DNA of 64,000 bases from Pediococcus acidilactici (lineage in GTDB: Bacteria > Bacillota > Bacilli > Lactobacillales > Lactobacillaceae): the NCBI GenBank assembly GCA_024970065.1, contig CP103908.1:1798001-1862000 (forward strand), written 5' to 3'. The translations under genes were made by a program, and so were the position numbers. Positions 17,594 through 26,366 of this stretch are shown here, piece after piece. The notes under the pieces were generated by a model. That model saw only the letters and a list, made by a program, of their open reading frames with translations. It was not told where the DNA came from and searched no databases. Position 1 is the stretch's first letter. Each line of letters begins with the position of its first letter.

Positions 17594-18770
17594 ATATCCA
17601 GCAATTCTTTTGTGCGAGTTCGACGGCTTCAAGCCGGTTACGGACCCCCAATTTACTAAAAACTGCCGATAGATAATTGCGGACCGTACCTTCACTTAAA
17701 AATAATCGTTGAGCAATTTCCTTAGTCGGCATTCCACTTGCAGCCACCTGCAGAACCTCGGTTTCCCGCTTAGTTAATGGGTTTTGGTCGGCAGATAAAA
17801 CACTTTGAACAAGTGCCGGATCGTAAATGATTTTTCCCGTCATCACCTGGTTAATTGCGGTAATTAACTCCTCACTTGGGCTGTCCTTTAGTAGATAAGC
17901 CGCAACCTGAGCCCGCACCGCTTGTTCAAAATAAGTTTGCCGGGCAAAGGTTGTCAAGATCACAACTCGAGTTGGTAATTGCTCTTCATGAATTCGTTGC
18001 GCAACTTCCAGCCCACTTAATTTGGGCATCTCAATATCTAAAACGGCCACGTTGGGAGAATGTCTTTGGATCATTTGCCAAGCCGTTGCCCCATCGCTAG
18101 CCGTAATGTCGCGGAGCTCATCAGGAACCCGTTCCGGAGCCTTCTTTAATAATTTTTGGGCGAGCTCCGTTTTCACGGTAATCATTGAAAAACTTTGCCC
18201 TAAAGTGTCGTGTAAATCCCGGGCGATCCGGTCCCGTTCACCGCGTCGAATTAAGTTTTCAAGCCGGCGATTATTTTGGGACATTTGTTTGCGGATTTGG
18301 ACTGAACGGGCAAAACCATACGACATTATTGGAGAAAGAATTGGAAAAATCAATCCAAAAGCGTTCATAGCATATTCCACCCCAGATGTCGGGTTGATTT
18401 GTAAACTGTGGATGATTCCTGCGCCTAAAAGAGCGTAATAAGCCACTAAAAACCATCCAAAATAGCGCCGTGGCATCGTTGAAAGGATGAACGCAACCTG
18501 CCAAGCAGTAAAAGTAATCATGAAAAAGTTTAACGGCCACACGGCAAACGACCCAGTAATTAGTAATTCCAGCGGAATCGTTACCTTCCGCCACTTGGGA
18601 ACCTCGGTAACCAATATGTAGACAACGAGAAAAGCCACCATCATCAGCAGCCAAAAATAGTCCGTCCACGACCGGGCTGGTAAATAGAATGCCGCGCTAA
18701 ACGGCAAGTACATTAGCCAAATGTAGGTCTCCCACTTAATCTTTTTCAACGATTCCCTAAAACTATGCAT
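17592..18770 (-). CDS. DesK-DesR-type kinase/regulator in-frame fusion
   Basis: 392-residue hybrid. Residues 1-155 hold 5-6 membrane helices. Residues about 160-220 are a HisKA_3 dimerisation helix pair with the phospho-acceptor H187 in RDLHDTLGQ, as in DesK/LiaS kinases. At about residue 221-226 the sequence jumps into the middle of a NarL-type receiver (SDGATAWQMI...), with acceptor D245 in VLDIEMPKLSG and K295, then a LuxR-type helix-turn-helix (about 330-392). The whole HATPase domain and the first ~40 receiver residues, with its acidic pair, are missing. ABC-ATPase, permease, kinase and regulator is the usual operon order, so this is best read as a deletion that fused two adjacent genes in frame. 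Confidence 0.85.
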   Translation of the reverse strand: MHSFRESLKKIKWETYIWLMYLPFSAAFYLPARSWTDYFWLLMMVAFLVVYILVTEVPKWRKVTIPLELLITGSFAVWPLNFFMITFTAWQVAFILSTMPRRYFGWFLVAYYALLGAGIIHSLQINPTSGVEYAMNAFGLIFPILSPIMSYGFARSVQIRKQMSQNNRRLENLIRRGERDRIARDLHDTLGQSFSMITVKTELAQKLLKKAPERVPDELRDITASDGATAWQMIQRHSPNVAVLDIEMPKLSGLEVAQRIHEEQLPTRVVILTTFARQTYFEQAVRAQVAAYLLKDSPSEELITAINQVMTGKIIYDPALVQSVLSADQNPLTKRETEVLQVAASGMPTKEIAQRLFLSEGTVRNYLSAVFSKLGVRNRLEAVELAQKNCWI

Positions 18771-19530
18771 TAATTGCCGAGCTCCTCTTCGCTAATAATT
18801 GCGCCACTCCTGCGGTTACCAACGCCATAATCACAATCCATTCGCTAATCCCCGCTACACTACTCCAGTTAATTTTAGCATGGTTGATCACTTGTCCAAT
18901 TGTACGATTTAGAAAATACGTGGGCAAATGTCGCCCGATATTTTGAAGCCATTCTGGCATTGTTTCTAAAGGCCACCACAATCCGCTCACAATCGCTAAG
19001 GGAAAGGTTACTAAGTTCATTAACATCCCCAACGTTTCTTGCCGCTTAACGTTAGCTAACAACACGGCTAACAACATAATTGGAATTTGCCCCACTAAAA
19101 TTAATCCCAATAAAGTCAGCCATTGTACCGGATCTAAAGCAATTGAATTTAGATAAGCCGCGACCGTTCCCAAAATCCCCATTGCCATGAAGTTTTTAAG
19201 CGTGTTCCACAATAAAAACGAAGCGTAATAATTGTCTAAGCGGTGATGATTTAATTTCAAAAACACCGTCAGCCCTTCGTTCCGATCCCGGATTAACGCG
19301 GTAGACATCCCCATAAGCAAGGTAATCAATAAACTATACACCATCATACTTCCCAAATAACTACCGGCAAATTCATGATTATTGGTTGAGGGGTTCACAA
19401 ATAATTTAGTGAATAACCAGTAGAAAAAGGCTGGCATCCCCAGCGACATTATTAAAAACGAGGGATTGCGGAATACCAGCCGCTTTCCATCAAATTTCAA
19501 CTGCTCCCATAATTTATTCATGACGGTCAT
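18763..19530 (-). CDS. ABC-2 type transporter permease
   Basis: Permease of 255 residues with six membrane helices: about 25-45, 60-80, 105-128, 138-160, 168-188 and 230-248. It has the ABC-2 family motif region LLAVLLANVKRQETLGMLMN. It overlaps the end of its ATPase partner by 17 bases and the start of the fused regulator gene by 8 bases, so the three genes form a translationally coupled operon. The cargo is unknown. Relatives next to DesKR-like regulators export antimicrobials or respond to membrane stress. Confidence 0.88.
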   Translation of the reverse strand: MTVMNKLWEQLKFDGKRLVFRNPSFLIMSLGMPAFFYWLFTKLFVNPSTNNHEFAGSYLGSMMVYSLLITLLMGMSTALIRDRNEGLTVFLKLNHHRLDNYYASFLLWNTLKNFMAMGILGTVAAYLNSIALDPVQWLTLLGLILVGQIPIMLLAVLLANVKRQETLGMLMNLVTFPLAIVSGLWWPLETMPEWLQNIGRHLPTYFLNRTIGQVINHAKINWSSVAGISEWIVIMALVTAGVAQLLAKRSSAINA

Positions 19531-20395
19531 CCTCCTTGGTCATCGCGGTAAAAATGTTTTCTAACGAAGCGGCGGTGATTTTTACATTATTTAATTGGTT
19601 TAGCCACGGAGCCAAAGCCCGCAGTGTTTGATCACTATCCGTGGTATCCAGCGTAACTTGCTGGTCTTGGACAAGAACCTGCTTTACGTTCGGCAGCCCT
19701 TGGAAACGCGCTTTAGGAAGGGTGGTTGCAAAACTAATTTGACTAGTTAAGTAGCCTCGCTGAAGTTCAGCTAAAGTACCATTGAACTTAATTTTACCTG
19801 CTTTTAAAATCAAGATTCGGTCGGCAACTTCCTGAATTTCTGCCAAGTAATGGCTGGTAATTAAAACCGTCTTCCCCTGAACGCGCATTTGTTCAATTTT
19901 GCGCCAGAATATTTGTCGTGCGTTGACATCCATTCCCACGGTCGGTTCATCTAAAAATAGCAACTGTGCATTGCTAACCAACGTTAATCCAAAGGCTACT
20001 TTCTGCAACTGCCCACCCGACAACCGGTTTAAGGGTCGTTTTGCAAACGAACTTAAGGCTAATTCTTTCATTACGTCAGCTACCGGGCGCGGATTACGAT
20101 ATTGCGCAGCGGTAAGTTGTAATAAATCCCGCACGGTTACTCCCACTAGCTTCAGATTATTTTGAAACATCGTGTTCACTTCTGGTTTAGCAACCTTATT
20201 CCACTGAATTGCACCACTTGGGGAATGCAAGATTCCCAATAGCAGTTTCAAAAGAGTGGTTTTTCCCGCACCGTTTTCGCCAATCAAGCCAATAATTTCT
20301 CCCGTGGGCACGGTTAAGTTTACCCCGCGTAAAACCATTTTTGAACTATAATTGAACTTCAATTCGTGGACTTCCACGAGCGCCGTATTTTTCAT
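19514..20395 (-). CDS. ABC transporter ATP-binding protein
   Basis: ATPase of 293 residues with Walker A GENGAGKTT, signature LSGGQLQKV, Walker B LLFLDEPTVGMD and H-loop TSHYLAE, followed by a ~75-residue C-terminal extension typical of ABC-2 drug exporters. The start is the ATG at 20395, because GGAGGATC lies 7 bases upstream; an upstream in-frame ATG (20410) overlaps that site. It is the first gene of the exporter operon, and a TGACA/TGTCA repeat cluster lies upstream. Confidence 0.93.
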   Translation of the reverse strand: MKNTALVEVHELKFNYSSKMVLRGVNLTVPTGEIIGLIGENGAGKTTLLKLLLGILHSPSGAIQWNKVAKPEVNTMFQNNLKLVGVTVRDLLQLTAAQYRNPRPVADVMKELALSSFAKRPLNRLSGGQLQKVAFGLTLVSNAQLLFLDEPTVGMDVNARQIFWRKIEQMRVQGKTVLITSHYLAEIQEVADRILILKAGKIKFNGTLAELQRGYLTSQISFATTLPKARFQGLPNVKQVLVQDQQVTLDTTDSDQTLRALAPWLNQLNNVKITAASLENIFTAMTKEDDRHE

Positions 20396-20454
20396 TAGCA
20401 GATCCTCCATACCCTATATTCTAGGGAATTACCATCTCCTTATTCAGTACTAGA

Positions 20455-20482
20455 TGTCATTACTTTGTCATGACATTTGTCA
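20455..20482. promoter_or_regulatory. TGTCA/TGACA repeat cluster upstream of the ABC operon
   Basis: Four half sites occur in about 28 bases: ATGTCAT (20454-20460), then TTGTCATGACATTTGTCAC (20465-20483), including the perfect palindrome TGTCATGACA. The position 60-90 bases upstream of the ATPase start, and the NarL/LuxR-type regulator in the same operon, suggest an operator. This is an inference. Confidence 0.45.
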
Positions 20483-20588
20483 CACTTTATAAAAACTGTT
20501 TAAGTTTCTCCCTTACCAAGTGCTTTTCGTCGACTTCTCAGTGCCGAGTCGGAATAATAGAAGAAAACACCCCACTATGGAGGATTTT

Positions 20589-21206
20589 ATGGAACAACAA
20601 ATTACGCAATTCATTAACGACTTTGGTTATCTGGCGATTGTGCTCCTGATTGCCTTGGAAAACCTTTTGCCGCCAATCCCGTCGGAGATCATTTTGACTT
20701 TTACGGGGTTCATGACCCTCACGTCTAAACTAACCCTATGGGGGAGCGTAATCGCTGCTACGGTTGGGGCCGTCATTGGAGCTCTGCTTTTATACGTAAT
20801 TGGTCGTTATTTGAATCCGGAACGTTTACATTGGCTCGTAGCTAGTCGAGTAGGCCGCGGGTTGCGCTTAAAAGATAGTGACATTACTAAAGCGCAAAAT
20901 TTCTTTCAACGTCACGGGTTTAAAACAATCTTTTTTGGACGGTTTGTTCCCGTAATTCGGAGTCTAATTTCAATTCCAGCGGGGATGGCAAAAATGCCAG
21001 GACTGCTCTTCGTTTTGTTAACCACGGTGGCCACCTTAATTTGGAACTTAGTCCTCATTCTTTTAGGCCGTGCCGCTGGAAGTGCGTGGGCAGAAGTTTC
21101 CGCAATGGTCGATACGTACGCCTCCGTGGTAGCAGTTCTGCTAGTTGGCCTCCTCCTTATTGGCGGAGCAGTTTATTATTTCAAACGAATTCGACCGAAA
21201 GCTTAA
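20589..21206 (+). CDS. DedA family membrane protein
   Basis: DedA/VTT-domain membrane protein of 205 residues, related to lipid scramblases and undecaprenyl-phosphate or phosphatidylethanolamine flippases. It shows the family pattern: re-entrant ENLLPPIPSEIILTFTGF near residue 25-42, a second re-entrant helix with FxGRFxPxxRSLxSIPAG (FGRFVPVIRSLISIPAG, about 118-134), and four to five membrane segments. The start at 20589 (MEQQITQ) is chosen because GGAGG lies 6 bases upstream. It is divergent from the ABC exporter. Confidence 0.9.
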   Translation: MEQQITQFINDFGYLAIVLLIALENLLPPIPSEIILTFTGFMTLTSKLTLWGSVIAATVGAVIGALLLYVIGRYLNPERLHWLVASRVGRGLRLKDSDITKAQNFFQRHGFKTIFFGRFVPVIRSLISIPAGMAKMPGLLFVLLTTVATLIWNLVLILLGRAAGSAWAEVSAMVDTYASVVAVLLVGLLLIGGAVYYFKRIRPKA

Positions 21207-21267
21207 ACTCCGAAATCGTTTTCATGGTAAAATAGGGTTAACTATTATCAGTTGGGAGGGCCTTACA

Positions 21268-21477
21268 ATGAATAAACGCCATTTTCTTAGCAAACGTCGC
21301 CAGCAGGAACTTTTACCACTAGTTGCTTTTGAAGTTACCGCATCCTTACTTGCGTACAAAGACATTCTTACCGCGACCAGTTTTCGACGCGGTAACCGCG
21401 TCTTGTGGATGTTGGTTGCCCTCATCCAACCAATCGGACCGTGGCTATATTTCACTTTCGGCCAAGAGTCCGAGTAA
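21268..21477 (+). CDS. small membrane protein (PLDc_N-like)
   Basis: 69-residue protein. A basic N-terminus (MNKRHFLSKRRQQ) precedes one hydrophobic helix and a second helix with the PxGPWLYFxFG pattern (IQPIGPWLYFTFGQ). This is the pattern of short phospholipase-D-nuclease N-terminal-like membrane peptides often found near ABC exporters and bacteriocin immunity loci. The ATG at 21268 has GGGAGGGC upstream. Function is unknown. Confidence 0.7.
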   Translation: MNKRHFLSKRRQQELLPLVAFEVTASLLAYKDILTATSFRRGNRVLWMLVALIQPIGPWLYFTFGQESE

Positions 21478-21499
21478 TCCAGAAGGAAGATGACCTCGT

Positions 21500-22222
21500 T
21501 TGAAAATTCAGGATGCTGGAAGAAGGTTCTTCTGGTTGACAATCTCAATTATTATTAATTCTGCAGCTAACGCCCTCACCATAGCAACCGGAATGGGAAG
21601 TGCAGTGTGGACGGCCTCCGCGGTTAATATCTCACATTGGGTAACTCATTCGACAGATCCCGCCGTTGCTAACCACGTAATGGGCGCCGTGTTGGTAATT
21701 TACGGCGTTGCGGTAGCTTTTTTGGCGATGTTGCTTACCCAACGACTAGATTGGACTCGCTTTATCCGTAACATTTTATTCGTGGTGCCCTTCAGCTACC
21801 TGGTGCAGTGGTTTGTACCCCTTTTTCGGGATTTTCTAAGGATTGGTGAACTTCAAGCCAACTTTAGCCATCCTTACCAACTAGCCCTTGATATTATTAT
21901 CGATATTTTTGGACTTTTTTGGGTGGCCACCGCCGTCTCCTTATACCAGCGGGCTAATTTAATCATGCACCCGAACGACGATCTTTCTTACATTCTCCGC
22001 TTTAAATATTTGCACGGCCGCGCATCAGCTTCCCAATGGGCAAGTTACGTACCTCCACTAGCAATGACGGTACTAAGCTTTATTGCTAACCATCAAGTTT
22101 GGTCGTTTGGCTTTGGGACGGTCTGGGCCTTCGTCACTCAAGGATACGTTCAGGGCTGGGCTGATGAACATGTCGTACCTACTTTTAAACACCACTTCGT
22201 ACTGCAGAAGCCCCGGGGTTAA
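21500..22222 (+). CDS. integral membrane protein, YczE/YitT-like
   Basis: 240-residue protein with a TTG start preceded by AGAAGGAAGA, 22 bases past the preceding small gene. About five membrane helices are seen in the first 155 residues, with a GMGSAVWTA segment that recalls the YczE-like 'GxGPWD' pattern. The C-terminal part (about 155-240) is more polar, with one further hydrophobic stretch. Function is unknown. The assignment to the YczE-like family is weak, resting on pattern only. Confidence 0.62.
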   Translation: MKIQDAGRRFFWLTISIIINSAANALTIATGMGSAVWTASAVNISHWVTHSTDPAVANHVMGAVLVIYGVAVAFLAMLLTQRLDWTRFIRNILFVVPFSYLVQWFVPLFRDFLRIGELQANFSHPYQLALDIIIDIFGLFWVATAVSLYQRANLIMHPNDDLSYILRFKYLHGRASASQWASYVPPLAMTVLSFIANHQVWSFGFGTVWAFVTQGYVQGWADEHVVPTFKHHFVLQKPRG

Positions 22223-22244
22223 ATTGGATCATTAACCTATATAC

Positions 22245-22285
22245 AAAAAAGGGAAACAGAATTGGATGTTCTGTTTCCCTTTTTA
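22245..22285. terminator. bidirectional intrinsic terminator
   Basis: AAAAAGGGAAACAGAA and TTCTGTTTCCCTTTTT form a perfect stem between convergent genes. Confidence 0.9.
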
Positions 22286-22350
22286 ACTTGTTTAAACTAA
22301 GTATCTAGTTAAGTTTTCAAATGATTTTTAATTTCTTGATTAAAAGCTTT

Positions 22351-24276
22351 TTATTGCTCCGCCTTAATAACAGCTTTCGCTACTATAGACGCGTATTCTT
22401 TAGAACCTGCTGGATTAGGGTGAACGTGATCACCGTAGAACCAACCTGGTTGATTCTTAGCAGGACCGTTCCAGTCGATGATTCGTAAGTTATCGTACTT
22501 CTTCGTAGCCTTATTCAAAGTCTGGTTAACCGAGCCTTCCCAAGTTTGGGTTGGTACGTGAACGTTAACCCAGAAGAGTTTCCGGTGCTTACCGACTATT
22601 TTTTCGATATCATCAACCTGTTTAGCATTAACCGGACCATTAGCTCCGAGGTTAATCAGCACGTTATCACTTAGCTCCCCTTGTTTCTTCATGGAAGCTA
22701 ATATTTCTGGTGCTTCATCCACTTGCCGACCAACCTTAGCCGACATATAGGCGGTTGGGAAGATTTCTTGCAAATCGGCTCCCGTATCTTCCAAAACGGA
22801 ATCACCCACTCCGGTCAGCGGGATTGACTTAGCCGCGCCCATTTCTTGGTCCGTTAGGTGGTACTTTTGAGCAATTGTCTTTTCTTTTTTGCTCAACTTA
22901 ACGTGTTTGCTCTTAGATTTAGCTTGATCTTTTTGTACTTCTTTTTGCTTTTTCAAAGCAGCGGCGTTTTTCTGGTTCGTCGCTTTGCTGTTCTTAGCTA
23001 ATTTGGCCTGTAAATCGTCAGTCTTTTGCGAAACCTTTTCTGGCGCCGTTACTGCACCAAAAATCGCAACGAAGGTAACGAACAAGACGGCAGCCACTCC
23101 CACGTGACGCCACTTAAATCCTGATTCGATGTTAAACATCTCCTTCAAAAAACGACCTAGATGACGATAATCAAATTGTGCCAACGGAATTTCCACAAAG
23201 CGGTAGGATAGTTCACTCAATATCAAAATAATTACTAACGGTGCTAGCGTATTTAGGACCGGATGAGCCGCAATATTAGTAACCTTTTGCTCGTAAAATA
23301 CCATTACCGGCAATTGATACATATAAATTCCGTACGACCGACTACCTAGCCACTTAAAAACGGGGTTGGTTAACGCCCGGTTCCAAATGAAGGACGGGTG
23401 GGCAATAATGGCAATCATCAAAACTGACAATACGGAAAAAATGAAGATCCCACCATAGTAAGGCCATGCCGAAGTTCCTGGCATGGTGAAGAATGCCGTA
23501 ATCATCAGTGCCATGATTATTAACCCGATGATGTTCGCAACGGCATTTTTATGCAAATCGAGGTTTTTCTTTAGCCTGGTGGACGGCCAAATAAATGCCA
23601 AGGCTGCACCAATTAGAAATGGTGCTACTCGCGTATCCGTACCGTAGTAGACGCGGTTTACCGTGTCCGGATGGTACAAAATTGCCATTATCATCGCCGA
23701 AATAACGCTTAGTGAGAAAAGGATTCCCGCCACTTGTACCCGCCGATGGGTGTAAATCTTCAATAACACAATCAACAGCAGTGGCCAAATAAAGTAGTAC
23801 TGACCTAATACCGATAAATACCATAAATGGGTGAAAGGCGATTCGCCATTGTACCGGTCAAAATATGACTGTCCGTGACCCACCAACCACCAATTATATA
23901 CAAACGTTAGGTTGGTCAAGATAATGCTTCGGATGTGCGACAATAAATTTTGTGCAAACATGGTCATGTAAGCCGTGCTACCTATTAGCACAACGACTAG
24001 TGTCGGATATAACCGCCGGAGTCGCCGCAAGTAAAACGCTCCTATTTGAATCTTTCCCTTGCGATCCCATTCTTGAATAAAAATATCGGTAATCAAGTAT
24101 CCCGATACCGCAAAAAAGATTGGCACCCCGAGATAGCCTCCCGGAACCTTATAAGGCATTAAATGGTAAAAAATTACCCCTAAGAGGGCTAGTACTCGCA
24201 GCCCATCAAATCCAGTAATATACCGACGCGCTCCCGTATTCTTATATTCTAAAGAAATCTCATCAAACTCTTTCAT
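22351..24276 (-). CDS. oatA: OatA-like acyltransferase (AT3-SGNH)
   Basis: Two-part O-acetyltransferase, 641 residues. Residues about 15-385 are an acyltransferase-3 domain with ten or so membrane helices and the catalytic-type H38 (FYHLMPYK) plus FFAVSGYLIT. A lysine/alanine-rich linker (about 410-455) leads to an extracytoplasmic SGNH hydrolase domain: block I GDSV with S493, block III GANGP, and a C-terminal D-x-H dyad (GDHVHPNP, about 614-619). OatA-type enzymes O-acetylate N-acetylmuramic acid and give lysozyme resistance; the exact acceptor here is inferred. The ATG at 24276 has an AGAGGT site. Confidence 0.9.
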   Translation of the reverse strand: MKEFDEISLEYKNTGARRYITGFDGLRVLALLGVIFYHLMPYKVPGGYLGVPIFFAVSGYLITDIFIQEWDRKGKIQIGAFYLRRLRRLYPTLVVVLIGSTAYMTMFAQNLLSHIRSIILTNLTFVYNWWLVGHGQSYFDRYNGESPFTHLWYLSVLGQYYFIWPLLLIVLLKIYTHRRVQVAGILFSLSVISAMIMAILYHPDTVNRVYYGTDTRVAPFLIGAALAFIWPSTRLKKNLDLHKNAVANIIGLIIMALMITAFFTMPGTSAWPYYGGIFIFSVLSVLMIAIIAHPSFIWNRALTNPVFKWLGSRSYGIYMYQLPVMVFYEQKVTNIAAHPVLNTLAPLVIILILSELSYRFVEIPLAQFDYRHLGRFLKEMFNIESGFKWRHVGVAAVLFVTFVAIFGAVTAPEKVSQKTDDLQAKLAKNSKATNQKNAAALKKQKEVQKDQAKSKSKHVKLSKKEKTIAQKYHLTDQEMGAAKSIPLTGVGDSVLEDTGADLQEIFPTAYMSAKVGRQVDEAPEILASMKKQGELSDNVLINLGANGPVNAKQVDDIEKIVGKHRKLFWVNVHVPTQTWEGSVNQTLNKATKKYDNLRIIDWNGPAKNQPGWFYGDHVHPNPAGSKEYASIVAKAVIKAEQ

Positions 24277-24579
24277 TCACGCTTACCTCTAACATCCAAA
24301 ATAAACAACTTTTTCTCCCCCGTAGACGCTGGTTAATTATGTACGCTCAATGATTAATATCATATAATAATGTTTCCAAATATCCAACTATATGTGCAAA
24401 ACATTTTTAATTTTTATTCAATTAACACATTAATGTATAACAAATCAAACAGCTTGCGCGCTCAACCCCTCCTCTAACACTACCAGAGATGATTTTACCA
24501 CCCCATCATCACTTATTAAAACGACGAATTGGCGTGGTAAGATAGCTATAACTTTGAAATAGGAAAGGAACTTTTATAT
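24277..24579. other. AT-rich divergent intergenic region
   Basis: 303 bases between divergent oatA and the LOG-family gene. No gene is seen. It must contain both promoters, but no hexamer pair stands out clearly enough to call. Confidence 0.6.
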
Positions 24580-25143
24580 ATGAGAAAAATCGCAGTATTT
24601 TGTGGCGCTGCCGAAGGTGAATCCGTTCGTTATTCTGCAGCAGCTCAACAACTAGGACAATACTTAGCAAACCACCAAATTGGACTAGTATACGGTGGGG
24701 GCAAATACGGGTTAATGGGTCAGATTGCTACGGCCGTATTAAACTCTGGTGGCTACGTAGAGGGAATCATACCCCAAAACCTTGCCGACCGTGGCGCTAG
24801 TTACACGACGATTTCACATCTCGAGGTGGTTGAAAACATGACGGTCCGTAAGCAACGGATGATGGAGCTGGCTGACGGTTTCATCGCCCTTCCCGGTGGC
24901 CCAGGCACGCTTGAAGAAATTGCAGAGGTGTATTCTTGGTCGCTAATTGGTGAAAATGCCAAACCGTGCGTCCTTTATAACGTTGCCCACTACTACGATG
25001 CTCTCCAAGAATTTTACGACCACATGGTAAAAAACGGGTTCTTGGCAAAACCCGCTCGAGAGAAGCTATTCTTTTCAGACTCTTTAAACGAAATTTTCCA
25101 ATTCATCACTAATTACAATCCTCCCGCAATTCGTCGGTACTAA
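24580..25143 (+). CDS. LOG family protein (TIGR00730)
   Basis: 187-residue Rossmann-fold protein of the LONELY GUY type, cytokinin riboside 5'-monophosphate phosphoribohydrolase. It carries the family signatures VYGGGKYGLMG (about 41-51) and PGGPGTLEE (about 106-114), as well as MTVRKQRM. In bacteria these enzymes release bases from nucleoside monophosphates; the biological role in lactobacilli is not settled. The AGGAAAGGA site supports the ATG. Its stop overlaps the stop of the convergent gene by four bases. Confidence 0.9.
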   Translation: MRKIAVFCGAAEGESVRYSAAAQQLGQYLANHQIGLVYGGGKYGLMGQIATAVLNSGGYVEGIIPQNLADRGASYTTISHLEVVENMTVRKQRMMELADGFIALPGGPGTLEEIAEVYSWSLIGENAKPCVLYNVAHYYDALQEFYDHMVKNGFLAKPAREKLFFSDSLNEIFQFITNYNPPAIRRY

Positions 25144-25430
25144 GCCAACAGCGACACCACCAACAGGATTGTCACAATCACCCGGACCACAAAATGGGGC
25201 CAGTTAATGTTGAAGAATATCAACTGACCGTTAATTAACGAAACTGGCAGAACGAGTACTAATCCAGCAACCCCTAACCACGGTTGGATGAAGTTAAGGA
25301 GCATTAACGCTCCCACAATAATATTGGCCGCCATGATCCAGGTTTCTACCTGTGCCTCAATTCGAAGCGCACTATAGATTAAGAAACCTCCATATAACAT
25401 GGTTAATATAATTCCAATGGTATGTGTCAT
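25140..25430 (-). CDS. small integral membrane protein
   Basis: 96-residue protein that is almost entirely hydrophobic, with three membrane segments (about 5-22, 30-50, 52-67) and a fourth near the C-terminus (about 78-95). The start at 25430 (MTHTIG) has AAGGAG seven bases upstream; a GTG nine bases earlier lies inside that site. No family recognised. It is convergent with and overlaps the LOG gene end, so no terminator separates them. Confidence 0.65.
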   Translation of the reverse strand: MTHTIGIILTMLYGGFLIYSALRIEAQVETWIMAANIIVGALMLLNFIQPWLGVAGLVLVLPVSLINGQLIFFNINWPHFVVRVIVTILLVVSLLA

Positions 25431-25527
25431 TGCGGCCACTCCTTGTAATTTATATTGAAGAAATCGTTATCTTTTACTAAGTCCATTGTAACAATATCGC
25501 GACAAAAATAGAGAATAAAGTTTAAGG

Positions 25528-25556
25528 TTGACATCTCACTCATTTATTTATATAGT
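25528..25556 (+). promoter_or_regulatory. sigma-A promoter of the BceAB-like operon
   Basis: Consensus TTGACA (25528-25533), exact 17-base spacer, TATAGT (25551-25556); the ATPase ATG is 40 bases downstream. Confidence 0.8.
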
Positions 25557-25595
25557 TAGTCACATAAGTAATTAAGTAATTCGGGAGGGACTTTT

Positions 25596-26354
25596 ATGAA
25601 CAACCAAAATATCGTTAGTGTTTCGGACTTACGCAAAACTTATGGGGGAAAAAACGAACGCCAATACGAAGCACTAAAAGGAATCAATTTTGATGTTCAA
25701 ACAGGGGAATTTGTGGGGATCATGGGAGCATCTGGTTCCGGGAAAACTACCCTATTGAACATGTTAGCTACTTTAGATAAGCCAACCAGTGGACAGGTAC
25801 TAATTAACCAACAGGACGTTACTCGTCTAAAGGGCAACCAAATCGCTGATTTCCGTTCTAAAGAAATTGGCTTTATCTTCCAAGACTTTAACCTTTTGGA
25901 AACTTTGACGGCGGAAGAAAACATCGCGTTACCACTTTCTTTACAAGGTATTCGTCGCAGTGCAATTAAACGTGCCGTTCACGCAGTTGCAGAAACCTTA
26001 TCCATCCAAGATCTATTACGGAAATACCCTACTGAGCTTTCTGGTGGGCAAAAACAACGGGTGGCTGCTGCGCGGGCCATCGTTCATCAACCAGCATTGC
26101 TATTGGGTGACGAACCAACTGGGGCATTAGACTCTAACAGTGCCCGGGAAATGTTGGAATTATTAACGGATATTAACCAAAAACAAGGCGTTTCCGTCCT
26201 CTTGGTTACCCACGATCCGTTCTCCGCAAGCTTCTGTCACCGGATCCTTTTCATTAAGGACGGAATCATTGGCCAAGAATTGCGGCGCAACGGTACTTCA
26301 CGTTCCGAGTTCTATCAAGAAATTCTTGAAAAACTTGGCACGTTTGAACAGTAG
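25596..26354 (+). CDS. ABC transporter ATP-binding protein (BceA/MacB type)
   Basis: ATPase of 252 residues with Walker A GASGSGKTT, Q-loop FQDFNLLETLT, signature LSGGQKQR and Walker B LLLGDEPTGALD. The MacB/BceA/LolD-like sequence drives mechanotransmission rather than classical transport. It lies 12 bases upstream of the FtsX-domain permease. No two-component system is adjacent, although BceAB modules usually have one. Likely role: removing cell-wall-targeting peptides such as bacitracin-like antibiotics from their lipid targets (inference from family). Confidence 0.93.
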   Translation: MNNQNIVSVSDLRKTYGGKNERQYEALKGINFDVQTGEFVGIMGASGSGKTTLLNMLATLDKPTSGQVLINQQDVTRLKGNQIADFRSKEIGFIFQDFNLLETLTAEENIALPLSLQGIRRSAIKRAVHAVAETLSIQDLLRKYPTELSGGQKQRVAAARAIVHQPALLLGDEPTGALDSNSAREMLELLTDINQKQGVSVLLVTHDPFSASFCHRILFIKDGIIGQELRRNGTSRSEFYQEILEKLGTFEQ

Positions 26355-26366
26355 GAGGTTTAGATA

